NCBI GenBank assembly: GCA_942493075.1
Contig: OW818681.1
Span: 3,348,001 to 3,412,000 of the forward strand
Direction of reading: 5' to 3'
From: JBBQYD01 sp942493075
GTDB taxonomy: Bacteria; Verrucomicrobiota; Verrucomicrobiia; Limisphaerales; UBA8199
DNA length: 64,000 bases
This document shows, one piece after another, positions 1-7,132 of this stretch (the first letter of the stretch is position 1; every line of letters starts with the position of its first letter). The notes under the pieces are model-generated. The model worked only from the letters and a program-made list of their open reading frames with translations, searched no databases and was not told the origin of the DNA. Position numbers and translations under genes: made by a program.

Positions 1-288
1 ATAGGGAATGAACTGCGTGAACGTCATGTTCTCCGCAATCTTTTCATCTCCCCGATGCAGGAAGCCCACGTCCGGCATGGCTTTGGTGATCATCTCACCG
101 TCCATCTCCAGGATGATCCTCAGCACACCGTGAGTAGCCGGATGCGATGGGCCCATATTGAGCACCATCTTTTCACCGTGCAGTTCCTCGCCCTCATCCG
201 AAAAAGCCTCCGGCACTCCCATTTCTCGGGCTGCCGCTGTGGCCCTGGCCCCTGAGTCCTGATATTCCAGTTCGCGCGTTTCCGCCAT
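1..288 (-). CDS. nuoD: NADH-quinone oxidoreductase subunit D (5-prime part, cut by window edge)
   Basis: This is the start of the 49-kDa type subunit of respiratory complex I, which sits in the peripheral arm next to the quinone site. Translation from the ATG at 288 gives about 96 residues. They include the family-typical stretch MGPSHPATHGVLR, then GEMI and GFLHRGDEK, which bind near the quinone pocket in known NuoD proteins. The gene runs off the left edge, so the catalytic core is not visible. Its ATG overlaps the nuoC stop by one base (TAATG), so translation is probably coupled. The first 37 residues form a charged extension ahead of the conserved core. The family assignment is firm, but the C-terminal part cannot be judged. 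Confidence 0.93.
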   Translation of the reverse strand, partial: MAETRELEYQDSGARATAAAREMGVPEAFSDEGEELHGEKMVLNMGPSHPATHGVLRIILEMDGEMITKAMPDVGFLHRGDEKIAENMTFTQFIPY

Positions 289-995
289 TATTGCTCCTTT
301 GTTGCCGGGGGAATTGGCCCAGGTCCTTGCGGCCGACCGTGAGCCCCACTCATATCATCTCGACGCTCAATACGCGCATTGGTTCCCAGGGCATCGGTTT
401 CGGGAATACGGACACGGGGTTCGCGAGCCATGGCATCGCGGCCACCGGCAACCGTTACGAAAGGACCTCCGGCGAGCGGTGCGGCCTCGGTGAACGCCAC
501 TTCAGGCAAATCAGTTGGTTTGCCTGCAACGGGGAAATCCTTCCGCAAAGGATAATAAGGATAACCCTCCCACATCAAAATCCGGCGCAAATCAGGATGC
601 CCACGAAACCGGATCCCCATCATGTCGTAAATCTCGCGCTCATGCCAGTTGGCGGTCCGCCAAACCGAAGTCACCGTCGGCAGTTCGCTCTTTTCTTCGC
701 TCACGGTAGTCTTGAGCCGCAAGTAGCAATGGTGGCTATATCCGTAAAGGTGATAAACGACCTCCCAGCGGGGATCGTCGCCATAATTATCGATGCTGGT
801 GATATCGACCAGGTAATCGAACCCGAGCGTCTCCTTCGCAAATTGGCAAACCTCGGCAATGCGCTCCGGTTCGGACACCTTCAGCGAAAACTCTCCTCGG
901 AACTCAACAGGGCCGCTGATCAATTCGCCGAACTGCTCGACGAGCTTGGCAGCCAAGGTTTGTGAGCTGACCTGAGTTGGTTGGGTGCTGCTCAT
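288..995 (-). CDS. nuoC: NADH-quinone oxidoreductase subunit C
   Basis: This is the 30-kDa type subunit of complex I, part of the peripheral arm that passes electrons to quinone. The 235-residue protein carries the family signature WHEREIYDMMGIRFRGHPDL near residues 115-135, followed by RRILMWEGYPYYPLRKDFP. The last 50 or so residues are a Gly/Pro/Arg-rich tail beyond the usual domain and look poorly conserved. It is not fused to NuoD, unlike the NuoCD proteins of enterobacteria. The start ATG at 995 overlaps the nuoB stop by one base (TGATG), and the stop overlaps the nuoD start by one base, so the three genes form one translationally coupled unit. Confidence 0.95.
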   Translation of the reverse strand: MSSTQPTQVSSQTLAAKLVEQFGELISGPVEFRGEFSLKVSEPERIAEVCQFAKETLGFDYLVDITSIDNYGDDPRWEVVYHLYGYSHHCYLRLKTTVSEEKSELPTVTSVWRTANWHEREIYDMMGIRFRGHPDLRRILMWEGYPYYPLRKDFPVAGKPTDLPEVAFTEAAPLAGGPFVTVAGGRDAMAREPRVRIPETDALGTNARIERRDDMSGAHGRPQGPGPIPPATKEQ

Positions 996-1504
996 CAGGC
1001 GACCTTTTTCTGCATCGAAATGACCGGTTCGCGGGCAACCTTTTGCTGCAACCGAATAAGGGCGTCAAGTAAAGCCTCGGGTCTCGGAGGACAACCTGAA
1101 ACGTAAACATCCACTGGCAACAGCTTGTCGATGCCTTGCAGCACGGAATAGCTTCGATACATACCGCCGGTTGAAGCGCAGGCACCCATCGCAATGACCC
1201 ATTTTGGCTCTGCCATCTGATCGTAAATTCGCTTGGTCGCCAGCGCCATCTTGTAGGTCACAGTTCCTGCAACGATCATCACGTCAGACTGGCGTGGCGA
1301 AAAACGCATAACCTCGGCACCAAACCGGGAGATATCGTAACGGCTGGCGCCCGTGGCCATCAGTTCAATGGCACAACAGGCCAGCCCCATGGGCATCGGC
1401 CAAAGAGAGTTCTTCCGAAACCAATTGATTGCTGCGTCCAGCCGGGTATGGACGACTTCCCCCTCCACCTTGGAGTTGTAGCCGATCTCAGTAGTTTGTT
1501 TCAT
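995..1504 (-). CDS. nuoB: NADH-quinone oxidoreductase subunit B
   Basis: This is the complex I subunit that holds the terminal Fe-S cluster N2 before quinone. The protein of about 169 residues shows the expected cysteines: the CC pair in MGLACCAIE, one in GACAS and one in VSGCPPRPE. I take the ATG at 1504 (MKQTTEIG). The reading frame is open further to a TTG at 1534, but that would add a ten-residue leader unlike other NuoB proteins. It is first of nuoB-nuoC-nuoD on the minus strand. No nuoA precedes it: the 180 bases upstream hold no transmembrane ORF, and the next gene points the other way. Function is firm, the start is likely. Confidence 0.94.
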   Translation of the reverse strand: MKQTTEIGYNSKVEGEVVHTRLDAAINWFRKNSLWPMPMGLACCAIELMATGASRYDISRFGAEVMRFSPRQSDVMIVAGTVTYKMALATKRIYDQMAEPKWVIAMGACASTGGMYRSYSVLQGIDKLLPVDVYVSGCPPRPEALLDALIRLQQKVAREPVISMQKKVA

Positions 1505-1684
1505 CGGGTGTCCGGCCTGGTTAGGCACGGGCAAAAACCTAAACCGTTATAGGGGGTAGGCAAGACGAATTTGCGAATTTTTTATCCCGTAAGGCGTTAA
1601 AGGGCCTTGATTTCGGGGTAAATCCGTGTCCAGCCACCCTTGGCGGGCGAATAAACCGCCGTCACCTAACGTCTATAACCTTCG

Positions 1685-1930
1685 ATGAAAGCTATCCTAA
1701 AGCTACTGTGTTGCGTCTGCCTTGCCTTCCCTCTCGTCGCCCCGGCTGCGCCCGCTAGAAAACAAACCTGCTGCCAGCAGGCTTTCTCCCAAGGCAAAGA
1801 ATGCCGTAACAAATGCTGCCTGGTCGCTCATCGCAACGATGAATCGTGCAAGAAGTGCAACCCGAACAAAGAAGACGCTGACCTGCTGAAAAAGCAAGCC
1901 AAGGAAAAGAAGGAAAAGCAGAAAAAGTAA
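1685..1930 (+). CDS. Small exported Cys-rich, Lys-rich protein of unknown function
   Basis: I do not recognise this 81-residue protein. Residues 1-22 form a clear signal peptide (MKAILKLLCC, then a hydrophobic run ending APAAP). The mature part begins with a cysteine cluster (TCCQQ, ECRNKCC, SCKKC; eight cysteines within about 35 residues) and ends with an almost purely Lys/Glu tail. The spacing resembles a small metal-binding or disulphide-stabilised module, but no heme CxxCH or standard zinc-finger pattern is met. It stands alone, divergent from nuoB, and is followed by a strong hairpin. The signal peptide, composition and tidy 3-prime terminator argue that it is real. The function is open. 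Confidence 0.6.
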   Translation: MKAILKLLCCVCLAFPLVAPAAPARKQTCCQQAFSQGKECRNKCCLVAHRNDESCKKCNPNKEDADLLKKQAKEKKEKQKK

Positions 1931-1950
1931 TGCTCCCTTCGACTATTTCC

Positions 1951-1973
1951 GGGCACCTCGTTGGGAGGTGCCC
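1951..1973. terminator. Perfect 9-bp hairpin between convergent genes
   Basis: GGGCACCTC pairs perfectly with GAGGTGCCC across a GTTGG loop. It sits 20 bases after the stop of the small Cys-rich gene and 33 bases after the end of the convergent Tat-exported gene. No T-run follows on either side, so it may be a weak or bidirectional terminator. Confidence 0.55.
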
Positions 1974-2006
1974 GTGAAGCCTCTCTCCCCAGTCTTGTTT
2001 CCAACC

Positions 2007-3527
2007 CTACGCCTCTTCTAAAACTCTGTATCCCAGCGCCTCAGCCAGTGCAGCAACCGGCTCCTTGAGATCACCGTAGAACGTAACACGATGCCACTTC
2101 CACTGGTCCCACATCGTGAACAGCTTTTCGATGTCCCCAACGGGTTCGGCGCAAATCTTAGTCCGGCAGGCACGGTCATCAGGATCGTTCTCCACGGCCA
2201 CTCCTTGATGAAACAGGATCTCCTTCCGTCCGGCATCCAGCTTCAGGGTAGTCGTCATCATTCGGGTGGGTAGAACAGAACGGACAGAGGCTCCCTGACG
2301 ATCCTCTGAGTGTGTCATGATATCAAATGGGTTGCTCTGTCCCTGCGGTCCAAACGCTTTGTTCGAAGCAACACAATGTGCGTAGATGATCTGCCTCTTC
2401 GCCGTATCGATCACAGGATCGGAAATATAACCGGGACGTCCTTGGGTAAGAATCGTGCCCAGCACCATCGTTGCAGCCGATTCCACATCGCATTCGCACC
2501 CGCCAATGAGCCCTTCGTTGAGCAACTGGTGAAAGCCGAGGCAGGGATAGGCGTGGATGTGGCCCCCATAGAAGCCACCGAGACAGTTCACAGTGATGCC
2601 CATTGCCCCGTGTTTTTGGAGCAACGCTTTTTCTGCCAAGTACATCGCAGCGGAGTTCACGAGGGTCTCACGGTTAACCCCTTCAATCTTGCGTGCGTGC
2701 TTCTCCCAACCATCAGCAACAGCTCTCGCCTGATCGGGATCAGCGTTTTTCCAGGCTTCGTTGAGCTCAGCAAAACTCACTCGCTGAATCGGGATGCCAG
2801 CCATCTCGCCGCCCGGACCGCTTTGTTGATCACGAATCGCCAGGATTTTGCTGGCTTTCATTTTCTTAATGCAATCACTCGGCTCAAGGCACCCTGCCCT
2901 GTCCTCCTTCACCAGGAGTTGCCCGGGGCGCTTGGTGGACTTGACCCGCACTGCTGTGGTCAGTTCTGCAAAACTCTCTCCGCTCCCCGCACAGGCGGAC
3001 TCAAAGCAACGAACCGCTCCGACGAGGTCCTTCATACGCGAAGACGCCACGTAGCCAACGTTGTTCTGTTTTTGGCGCAGGAAGGCTGCATTATAGACCA
3101 GGAACCCGCCGCTCCCACCATATTGGAAATCAGCATAGAGGACCGGTTTGCCCGCTTCAGCCAGGGTCTGCACCACCCGATTCCAGCAGTTCATCTGGTA
3201 AACGACATAGCCGTCCACGTTCCCGGCAGCCCGATCTTCGGCAAGGATGTTCTTGGCTTTTTCGGGACCTTCGGCAAGGGCGGTGCAAAACTCGAGGTTT
3301 TTGCATTTCCGCGTTAACTCGTTCGTGATCCTTTCCATGTGCGGCTTGAAATCGAAGCCCTGATTGGGCCAATCGGGCCGCGGTTGGATTTCGGCGTGCA
3401 GCGCATACACAATGCGGATGCGCGGCTTGCGGCGCGGTTGCCCAGCCAGAAGGCCGGGCGCGCTCAAGACGCCGAGCAACCCGGCGGTCGCCATGGTGGC
3501 GCGCCCGAGGAAGTTCCGGCGATTCAT
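2007..3527 (-). CDS. Tat-exported L-fucose/L-arabinose isomerase-like protein
   Basis: The 506-residue protein starts with a twin-arginine signal (MNRRNFLGRATMATAG), so it is folded before export. The body has the layout of the fucose/arabinose isomerase fold: an N-terminal Rossmann-like part (VDGYVVYQMNCWNR, PVLYADFQYGGSGG) and a C-terminal part with several acidic and His residues (NCLGGFYGGHIHAYPCLGF, then GGCECDVES) where such enzymes hold their metal. An enzymatic role on deoxysugars or pentoses is inferred, and an exported location is unusual for isomerases. The frame is open to an ATG at 3566, but the internal ATG at 3527 puts the RR motif at the very start, so I prefer it. It is divergent from the PfkB kinase. 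Confidence 0.75.
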   Translation of the reverse strand: MNRRNFLGRATMATAGLLGVLSAPGLLAGQPRRKPRIRIVYALHAEIQPRPDWPNQGFDFKPHMERITNELTRKCKNLEFCTALAEGPEKAKNILAEDRAAGNVDGYVVYQMNCWNRVVQTLAEAGKPVLYADFQYGGSGGFLVYNAAFLRQKQNNVGYVASSRMKDLVGAVRCFESACAGSGESFAELTTAVRVKSTKRPGQLLVKEDRAGCLEPSDCIKKMKASKILAIRDQQSGPGGEMAGIPIQRVSFAELNEAWKNADPDQARAVADGWEKHARKIEGVNRETLVNSAAMYLAEKALLQKHGAMGITVNCLGGFYGGHIHAYPCLGFHQLLNEGLIGGCECDVESAATMVLGTILTQGRPGYISDPVIDTAKRQIIYAHCVASNKAFGPQGQSNPFDIMTHSEDRQGASVRSVLPTRMMTTTLKLDAGRKEILFHQGVAVENDPDDRACRTKICAEPVGDIEKLFTMWDQWKWHRVTFYGDLKEPVAALAEALGYRVLEEA

Positions 3528-3688
3528 GGGACATCCAGCACAGCGAGAGAGTATGGGTGAAGTCATAAGTTTTGTTCTTATGGTTAAAAGCAGGGGTTAT
3601 TCGCGGCTTCATCATACAAATTTCTGGTGAACCCATCAAGTTTGGATTACTTTCCGGCCCCGGATATAAGATCGAGTTACCTGAAACT

Positions 3689-4588
3689 ATGAGTGTTCTG
3701 ATTGTTGGCTCAACGGCCCTGGATTCCATCAAAACGCCGAAGGCGGAAAACCCGAAACTGCTCGGCGGATCAGCCAGCCACGCGGCTGTGGCGGCCAGCT
3801 TCTTCAGCCCGGTCGATATGATCGGCGTTGTTGGGGAAGATTTTCCAAAGCAATATATACAGCTTTATAAACGCCACCGCATCGGCCTGGAGGGCCTGCA
3901 GATTCTCCCGGGAAAAACCTTCCATTGGTCTGGAGAATATGAGCTGAACATGAACAACCGGCGCACCCTGCTGACCGAGTTGGGCGTTTTCGAGACTTTC
4001 AATCCGACCCTTCCGAAGTCCCAGGCAAAAACTCCGTTCGTCCTGCTGGCGAACATTGCCCCTTCCCTGCAGGAGCACGTGCTCAACCAAATGCGCCGCC
4101 CCAAGTTTGTGGTCGCCGATACCATGGACCTGTGGTTGAACATCGCCTTGCCTGATTTGCTCAAGCTCATCAAGCGTTTGGATGGCTTCGTGCTCAACGA
4201 TAGCGAGGCACATCAACTTACCCAGGAAGACAACCTGTTCGATGCCTTGCGCAAGATCCACAAGATGGGGCCCAAGTATGTCATCATCAAGAAGGGCTCC
4301 CACGGTTCAGTTCTCTCGAGTCCCAAGGGTCTCTTCATCTGCCCCGCATATCCCCTTCAAAAGGTGGTCGATCCGACCGGTGCCGGAGATTCCTTCGTTG
4401 GCGGCCTGATGGGCTACCTCGCTTCCGCCAAGGGCACCATCGACCAGAACATCCGCCGCGCAATGGTTTACGGCAGCGTCGTCGCTTCATTCTGTTGCGA
4501 AGGCTTTGGTCTTCAGAAAACAGACAAGGTTACCAAAGCCCAGATCCAGAAGCGGGTCAAGGAACTGGAAAAGATGACCCGGTTTTAG
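3689..4588 (+). CDS. PfkB-family carbohydrate kinase
   Basis: This 299-residue cytosolic sugar kinase of the ribokinase/PfkB fold transfers phosphate from ATP to a sugar or nucleoside. The signature is seen at both ends: LLGGSASHAAVAAS with VGEDFPKQY at residues 25-55, and DPTGAGDSFVGGLMGYLA near residue 230, which contains the GAGD anion hole and the catalytic Asp. The frame is open upstream to 3572, but the ATG at 3689 (MSVLIVGSTALD) begins exactly at the first beta strand of the fold. It is divergent from the isomerase-like gene, which hints at shared sugar metabolism. The substrate cannot be told from sequence. Confidence 0.88.
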   Translation: MSVLIVGSTALDSIKTPKAENPKLLGGSASHAAVAASFFSPVDMIGVVGEDFPKQYIQLYKRHRIGLEGLQILPGKTFHWSGEYELNMNNRRTLLTELGVFETFNPTLPKSQAKTPFVLLANIAPSLQEHVLNQMRRPKFVVADTMDLWLNIALPDLLKLIKRLDGFVLNDSEAHQLTQEDNLFDALRKIHKMGPKYVIIKKGSHGSVLSSPKGLFICPAYPLQKVVDPTGAGDSFVGGLMGYLASAKGTIDQNIRRAMVYGSVVASFCCEGFGLQKTDKVTKAQIQKRVKELEKMTRF

Positions 4589-4697
4589 CGACCGAAAAGG
4601 GAGTCACGCGCTTTGATTCTTGATCACCTGTCTTTCATCTGCGCCCATCTGTGTCATCTGCGGATGAATCACGGAGGAGCGTCCACAGATTACTCAG

Positions 4698-5144
4698 ATG
4701 AACGCAGATAATGATAAGAAACGGGATCTGGAAACCTATGCGGTGATCGGTGCAGCCATGGCCGTTCACTCAGAACTTGGGCACGGTTTTTTGGAGGCGG
4801 TCTATCAGGAAGCATTGGAGCGCGAGTTTCAAGCCCGGCACATTCCCTATCAAAGGGAAATGGACCTGCCGATCTACTACCGCGGTGAGCGGTTGAACGC
4901 CCGCTACAAGGCCGACTTCGTGTGTTCTGGATCGGTGATCATCGAGCTCAAGGCTCTGAAACAATTGTCCGGCATTGAGGAATCGCAGGTCTTGAACTAC
5001 CTCAGGGCGTCGGGGTTTCAAAAAGGTCTCTTGCTCAATTTCGGTTCGGTCCAACTCGAGTACAAGCGGTTTGTCTTTCATCTGCGCCCATCTGTGTCAT
5101 CTGCGGATGAATCACGGAGGAGCGTCCACAGATTACTCAGATGA
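4698..5144 (+). CDS. GxxExxY protein, tandem copy 1 (PD-(D/E)XK fold)
   Basis: This 148-residue protein belongs to the GxxExxY family (PD-(D/E)XK nuclease superfamily, PDDEXK_3), common in Verrucomicrobiota and Planctomycetota and of unknown cellular role. The name-giving motif is G30-F-L-E33-A-V-Y36. The nuclease-like metal site is D73 followed by E83-L-K85 in VIIELKAL. The last 11 residues (ESRRSVHRLLR) are not part of the family core: they are read from the repeat that links to the next copy. The stop overlaps the next ATG as ATGA. The GGAGGAG upstream is about 20 bases from the start, so the ribosome-binding signal is poor. A nuclease activity is suggested by fold only. Confidence 0.85.
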   Translation: MNADNDKKRDLETYAVIGAAMAVHSELGHGFLEAVYQEALEREFQARHIPYQREMDLPIYYRGERLNARYKADFVCSGSVIIELKALKQLSGIEESQVLNYLRASGFQKGLLLNFGSVQLEYKRFVFHLRPSVSSADESRRSVHRLLR

Positions 5145-5587
5145 ACGCAGATAATGATAAGAAACGGGATCTGGAAACCTATGCGGTGATCGGTGCAGCC
5201 ATGGCCGTTCACTCAGAACTTGGGCACGGTTTTTTGGAGGCGGTCTATCAGGAAGCATTGGAGCGCGAGTTTCAAGCCCGGCACATTCCCTATCAAAGGG
5301 AAATGGACCTGCCGATCTACTACCGCGGTGAGCGGTTGAACGCCCGCTACAAGGCCGACTTCGTGTGTTCTGGATCGGTGATCATCGAGCTCAAGGCTCT
5401 GAAACAATTGTCCGGCATTGAGGAATCGCAGGTCTTGAACTACCTCAGGGCGTCGGGGTTTCAAAAAGGTCTCTTGCTCAATTTCGGTTCGGTCCAACTC
5501 GAGTACAAGCGGTTTGTCTTTCATCTGCGCCCATCTGTGTCATCTGCGGATGAATCACGGAGGAGCGTCCACAGATTACTCAGATGA
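5141..5587 (+). CDS. GxxExxY protein, tandem copy 2 (PD-(D/E)XK fold)
   Basis: The protein is identical in sequence to copy 1, including the same 11-residue C-terminal read-through extension. It starts at the ATGA overlap with copy 1 (5141-5144) and ends with another ATGA overlap at 5584-5587, so the copies could be translated in series. All motif residues (G30, E33, Y36, D73, E83, K85) are intact. The lack of any base change between copies means the amplification is recent, is being homogenised, or is an assembly artefact. Confidence 0.83.
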   Translation: MNADNDKKRDLETYAVIGAAMAVHSELGHGFLEAVYQEALEREFQARHIPYQREMDLPIYYRGERLNARYKADFVCSGSVIIELKALKQLSGIEESQVLNYLRASGFQKGLLLNFGSVQLEYKRFVFHLRPSVSSADESRRSVHRLLR

Positions 5588-5997
5588 ACGCAGATAATGA
5601 TAAGAAACGGGATCTGGAAACCTATGCGGTGATCGGTGCAGCCATGGCCGTTCACTCAGAACTTGGGCACGGTTTTTTGGAGGCGGTCTATCAGGAAGCA
5701 TTGGAGCGCGAGTTTCAAGCCCGGCACATTCCCTATCAAAGGGAAATGGACCTGCCGATCTACTACCGCGGTGAGCGGTTGAACGCCCGCTACAAGGCCG
5801 ACTTCGTGTGTTCTGGATCGGTGATCATCGAGCTCAAGGCTCTGAAACAATTGTCCGGCATTGAGGAATCGCAGGTCTTGAACTACCTCAGGGCGTCGGG
5901 GTTTCAAAAAGGTCTCTTGCTCAATTTCGGTTCGGTCCAACTCGAGTACAAGCGGTTTGTCTTTCATCTGCGCCCATCTGTGTCATCTGCGGATTAA
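5584..5997 (+). CDS. GxxExxY protein, tandem copy 3 (native C-terminus)
   Basis: This copy is 137 residues long and identical to the first two up to the end of the family core. It then stops at a TAA after SSAD, because the 37-bp repeat here runs into unique sequence and not into another copy. It therefore shows the ancestral C-terminus, and copies 1 and 2 are the altered ones. Motif residues are intact. cdsA starts 67 bases downstream on the same strand. Confidence 0.85.
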   Translation: MNADNDKKRDLETYAVIGAAMAVHSELGHGFLEAVYQEALEREFQARHIPYQREMDLPIYYRGERLNARYKADFVCSGSVIIELKALKQLSGIEESQVLNYLRASGFQKGLLLNFGSVQLEYKRFVFHLRPSVSSAD

Positions 5998-6064
5998 TCT
6001 CAGTGGTGCATCCGCTTTGGAACCGGCTTGTCGAAGCTCCCGTCCATTGGTAATCTCCACCCGC

Positions 6065-6988
6065 ATGTCTCCAGCAGAGGCTACCCCACCAGCGAAGGGA
6101 GCAACCCCTTCGAAACTAAAGGTTTTTGCACGGCGCCTGTTCAGCTCGCTGCTGCTCTGGACTGTCGTGCTGATGGCTCTTTTCTCCACTAATCGGCTTA
6201 TTTCCGAGTTGGTATTTGCCGTCATCATCCTGTTCCTGGCTATCACAGGTCTGTTCGAATTCTACGGGGTGGTTGAGAGGCGAAACCTGGTCTGCTTCAA
6301 GGGCTGGGGTCTCCTGGGTGGAGCGCTGCTCATGATTGGCACGTTTCTGAACCTAACAGGCCGCATCTGGGCGTCAGATTCCCCTGGGCGCGTCAACGAT
6401 TTCGAGACGAGCTTCATCATCCTTTTCGTGCTCGGCTTGTGCCTGCGTCAGTTTTTCTCGAAAAGTAACACGGCGGGTATCCTGGCAATTTCATGCACCC
6501 TGTTTGGCTTGATGTACGTGCCCTACCTCCTCAACTTCGTGCAGAAGATCAATTTCTTTCCGGGCGTCGAAGGTCCGTTCTACCTGCTCTATTTTATTCT
6601 GATAACCAAGTTCAGTGACATGGGAGCCTATTCGGTTGGATCGCTCATCGGACGCCACAAAATGATTCCGCGGATCAGCCCCGGCAAAACATGGGAAGGG
6701 TTTGGTGGAGCCATTGTCGTTTCGACCCTGGCCAGCGTCGCGTTTGTCAAACTCTTCGGCTCCCACATGGCTGGAATGAATTATGTCCATGCGGTCGTTC
6801 TTGGTGTCATTCTCAGCATCTCGGCAGTCGTCGGGGACCTGATAGAGTCGATATTCAAGCGGGAAGCCGGAATCAAGGATTCGGGCAACCTGTTTCCAGG
6901 CATTGGAGGCATGCTTGACCTTTTGGATAGCATCCTGTTCAACGCGCCCCTCATGTATTTGTATCTGCGGCACGTCATCGCCAGGTAA
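6065..6988 (+). CDS. cdsA: Phosphatidate cytidylyltransferase
   Basis: This integral membrane enzyme makes CDP-diacylglycerol from phosphatidate and CTP, the branch point of phospholipid synthesis. The protein of about 307 residues has many hydrophobic helices. Near the C-terminus it has the CDP-alcohol signature region: SPGKTWEGFGGA, then GDLIESIFKREAGIKDSGN with GIGGMLDLLDS, which carries the metal-binding acidic residues. The frame is open back to 5957 inside the repeat, but the ATG at 6065 is preferred because the upstream part is repeat-derived and not hydrophobic. The first 20 residues are a Pro/Ala-rich cytosolic leader. The assignment is firm. Confidence 0.93.
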   Translation: MSPAEATPPAKGATPSKLKVFARRLFSSLLLWTVVLMALFSTNRLISELVFAVIILFLAITGLFEFYGVVERRNLVCFKGWGLLGGALLMIGTFLNLTGRIWASDSPGRVNDFETSFIILFVLGLCLRQFFSKSNTAGILAISCTLFGLMYVPYLLNFVQKINFFPGVEGPFYLLYFILITKFSDMGAYSVGSLIGRHKMIPRISPGKTWEGFGGAIVVSTLASVAFVKLFGSHMAGMNYVHAVVLGVILSISAVVGDLIESIFKREAGIKDSGNLFPGIGGMLDLLDSILFNAPLMYLYLRHVIAR

Positions 6989-7035
6989 ACTCATAGGATC
7001 TACCCAGAGCGAATTTATTTTCACCCGAAATCCTG

Positions 7036-7060
7036 AGGACATAGCTTGTCCTGCAGATTT
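7036..7060 (+). terminator. Possible rho-independent terminator after cdsA
   Basis: AGGACA pairs with TGTCCT across a five-base loop (TAGCT) and is followed by a T-rich stretch (GCAGATTTTG). The stem is only six pairs, so the call is tentative. It lies 47 bases after the cdsA stop. Confidence 0.4.
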
Positions 7061-7132
7061 TGTTTGAATAGCCTACAGGGTATCGTGAATGTCCTCAGTC
7101 GTCGCCGGGAAAAATCCCCAACTGTGTGCGCC

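Larger units (their letters stand above)
4629..5994 (+). repeat. Three perfect 443-bp tandem copies plus a 37-bp partial fourth
   Basis: The unit starting tgtctttcatctgcgcc begins at 4629, 5072 and 5515, and again at 5958, where only the first 37 bases remain before the sequence diverges. The three full copies look identical base for base. Each holds one complete GxxExxY gene. The single ancestral gene would have been flanked by 37-bp direct repeats: one upstream, and one that encodes the last residues of the protein. Unequal exchange between those repeats would give exactly this array. The junctions also contain imperfect inverted copies of CAGATGAACGCAGAT. Confidence 0.95.

Noticed and set aside
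291..965. Long plus-strand ORF of 224 codons
   Set aside because: It lies entirely antisense to nuoC, whose family motifs are clear, and has no recognisable sequence or start signal of its own.
2310..3317. Plus-strand ORF of 335 codons
   Set aside because: It is antisense to the Tat-exported isomerase-like gene. Its composition is that of a shadow frame, with no family features.
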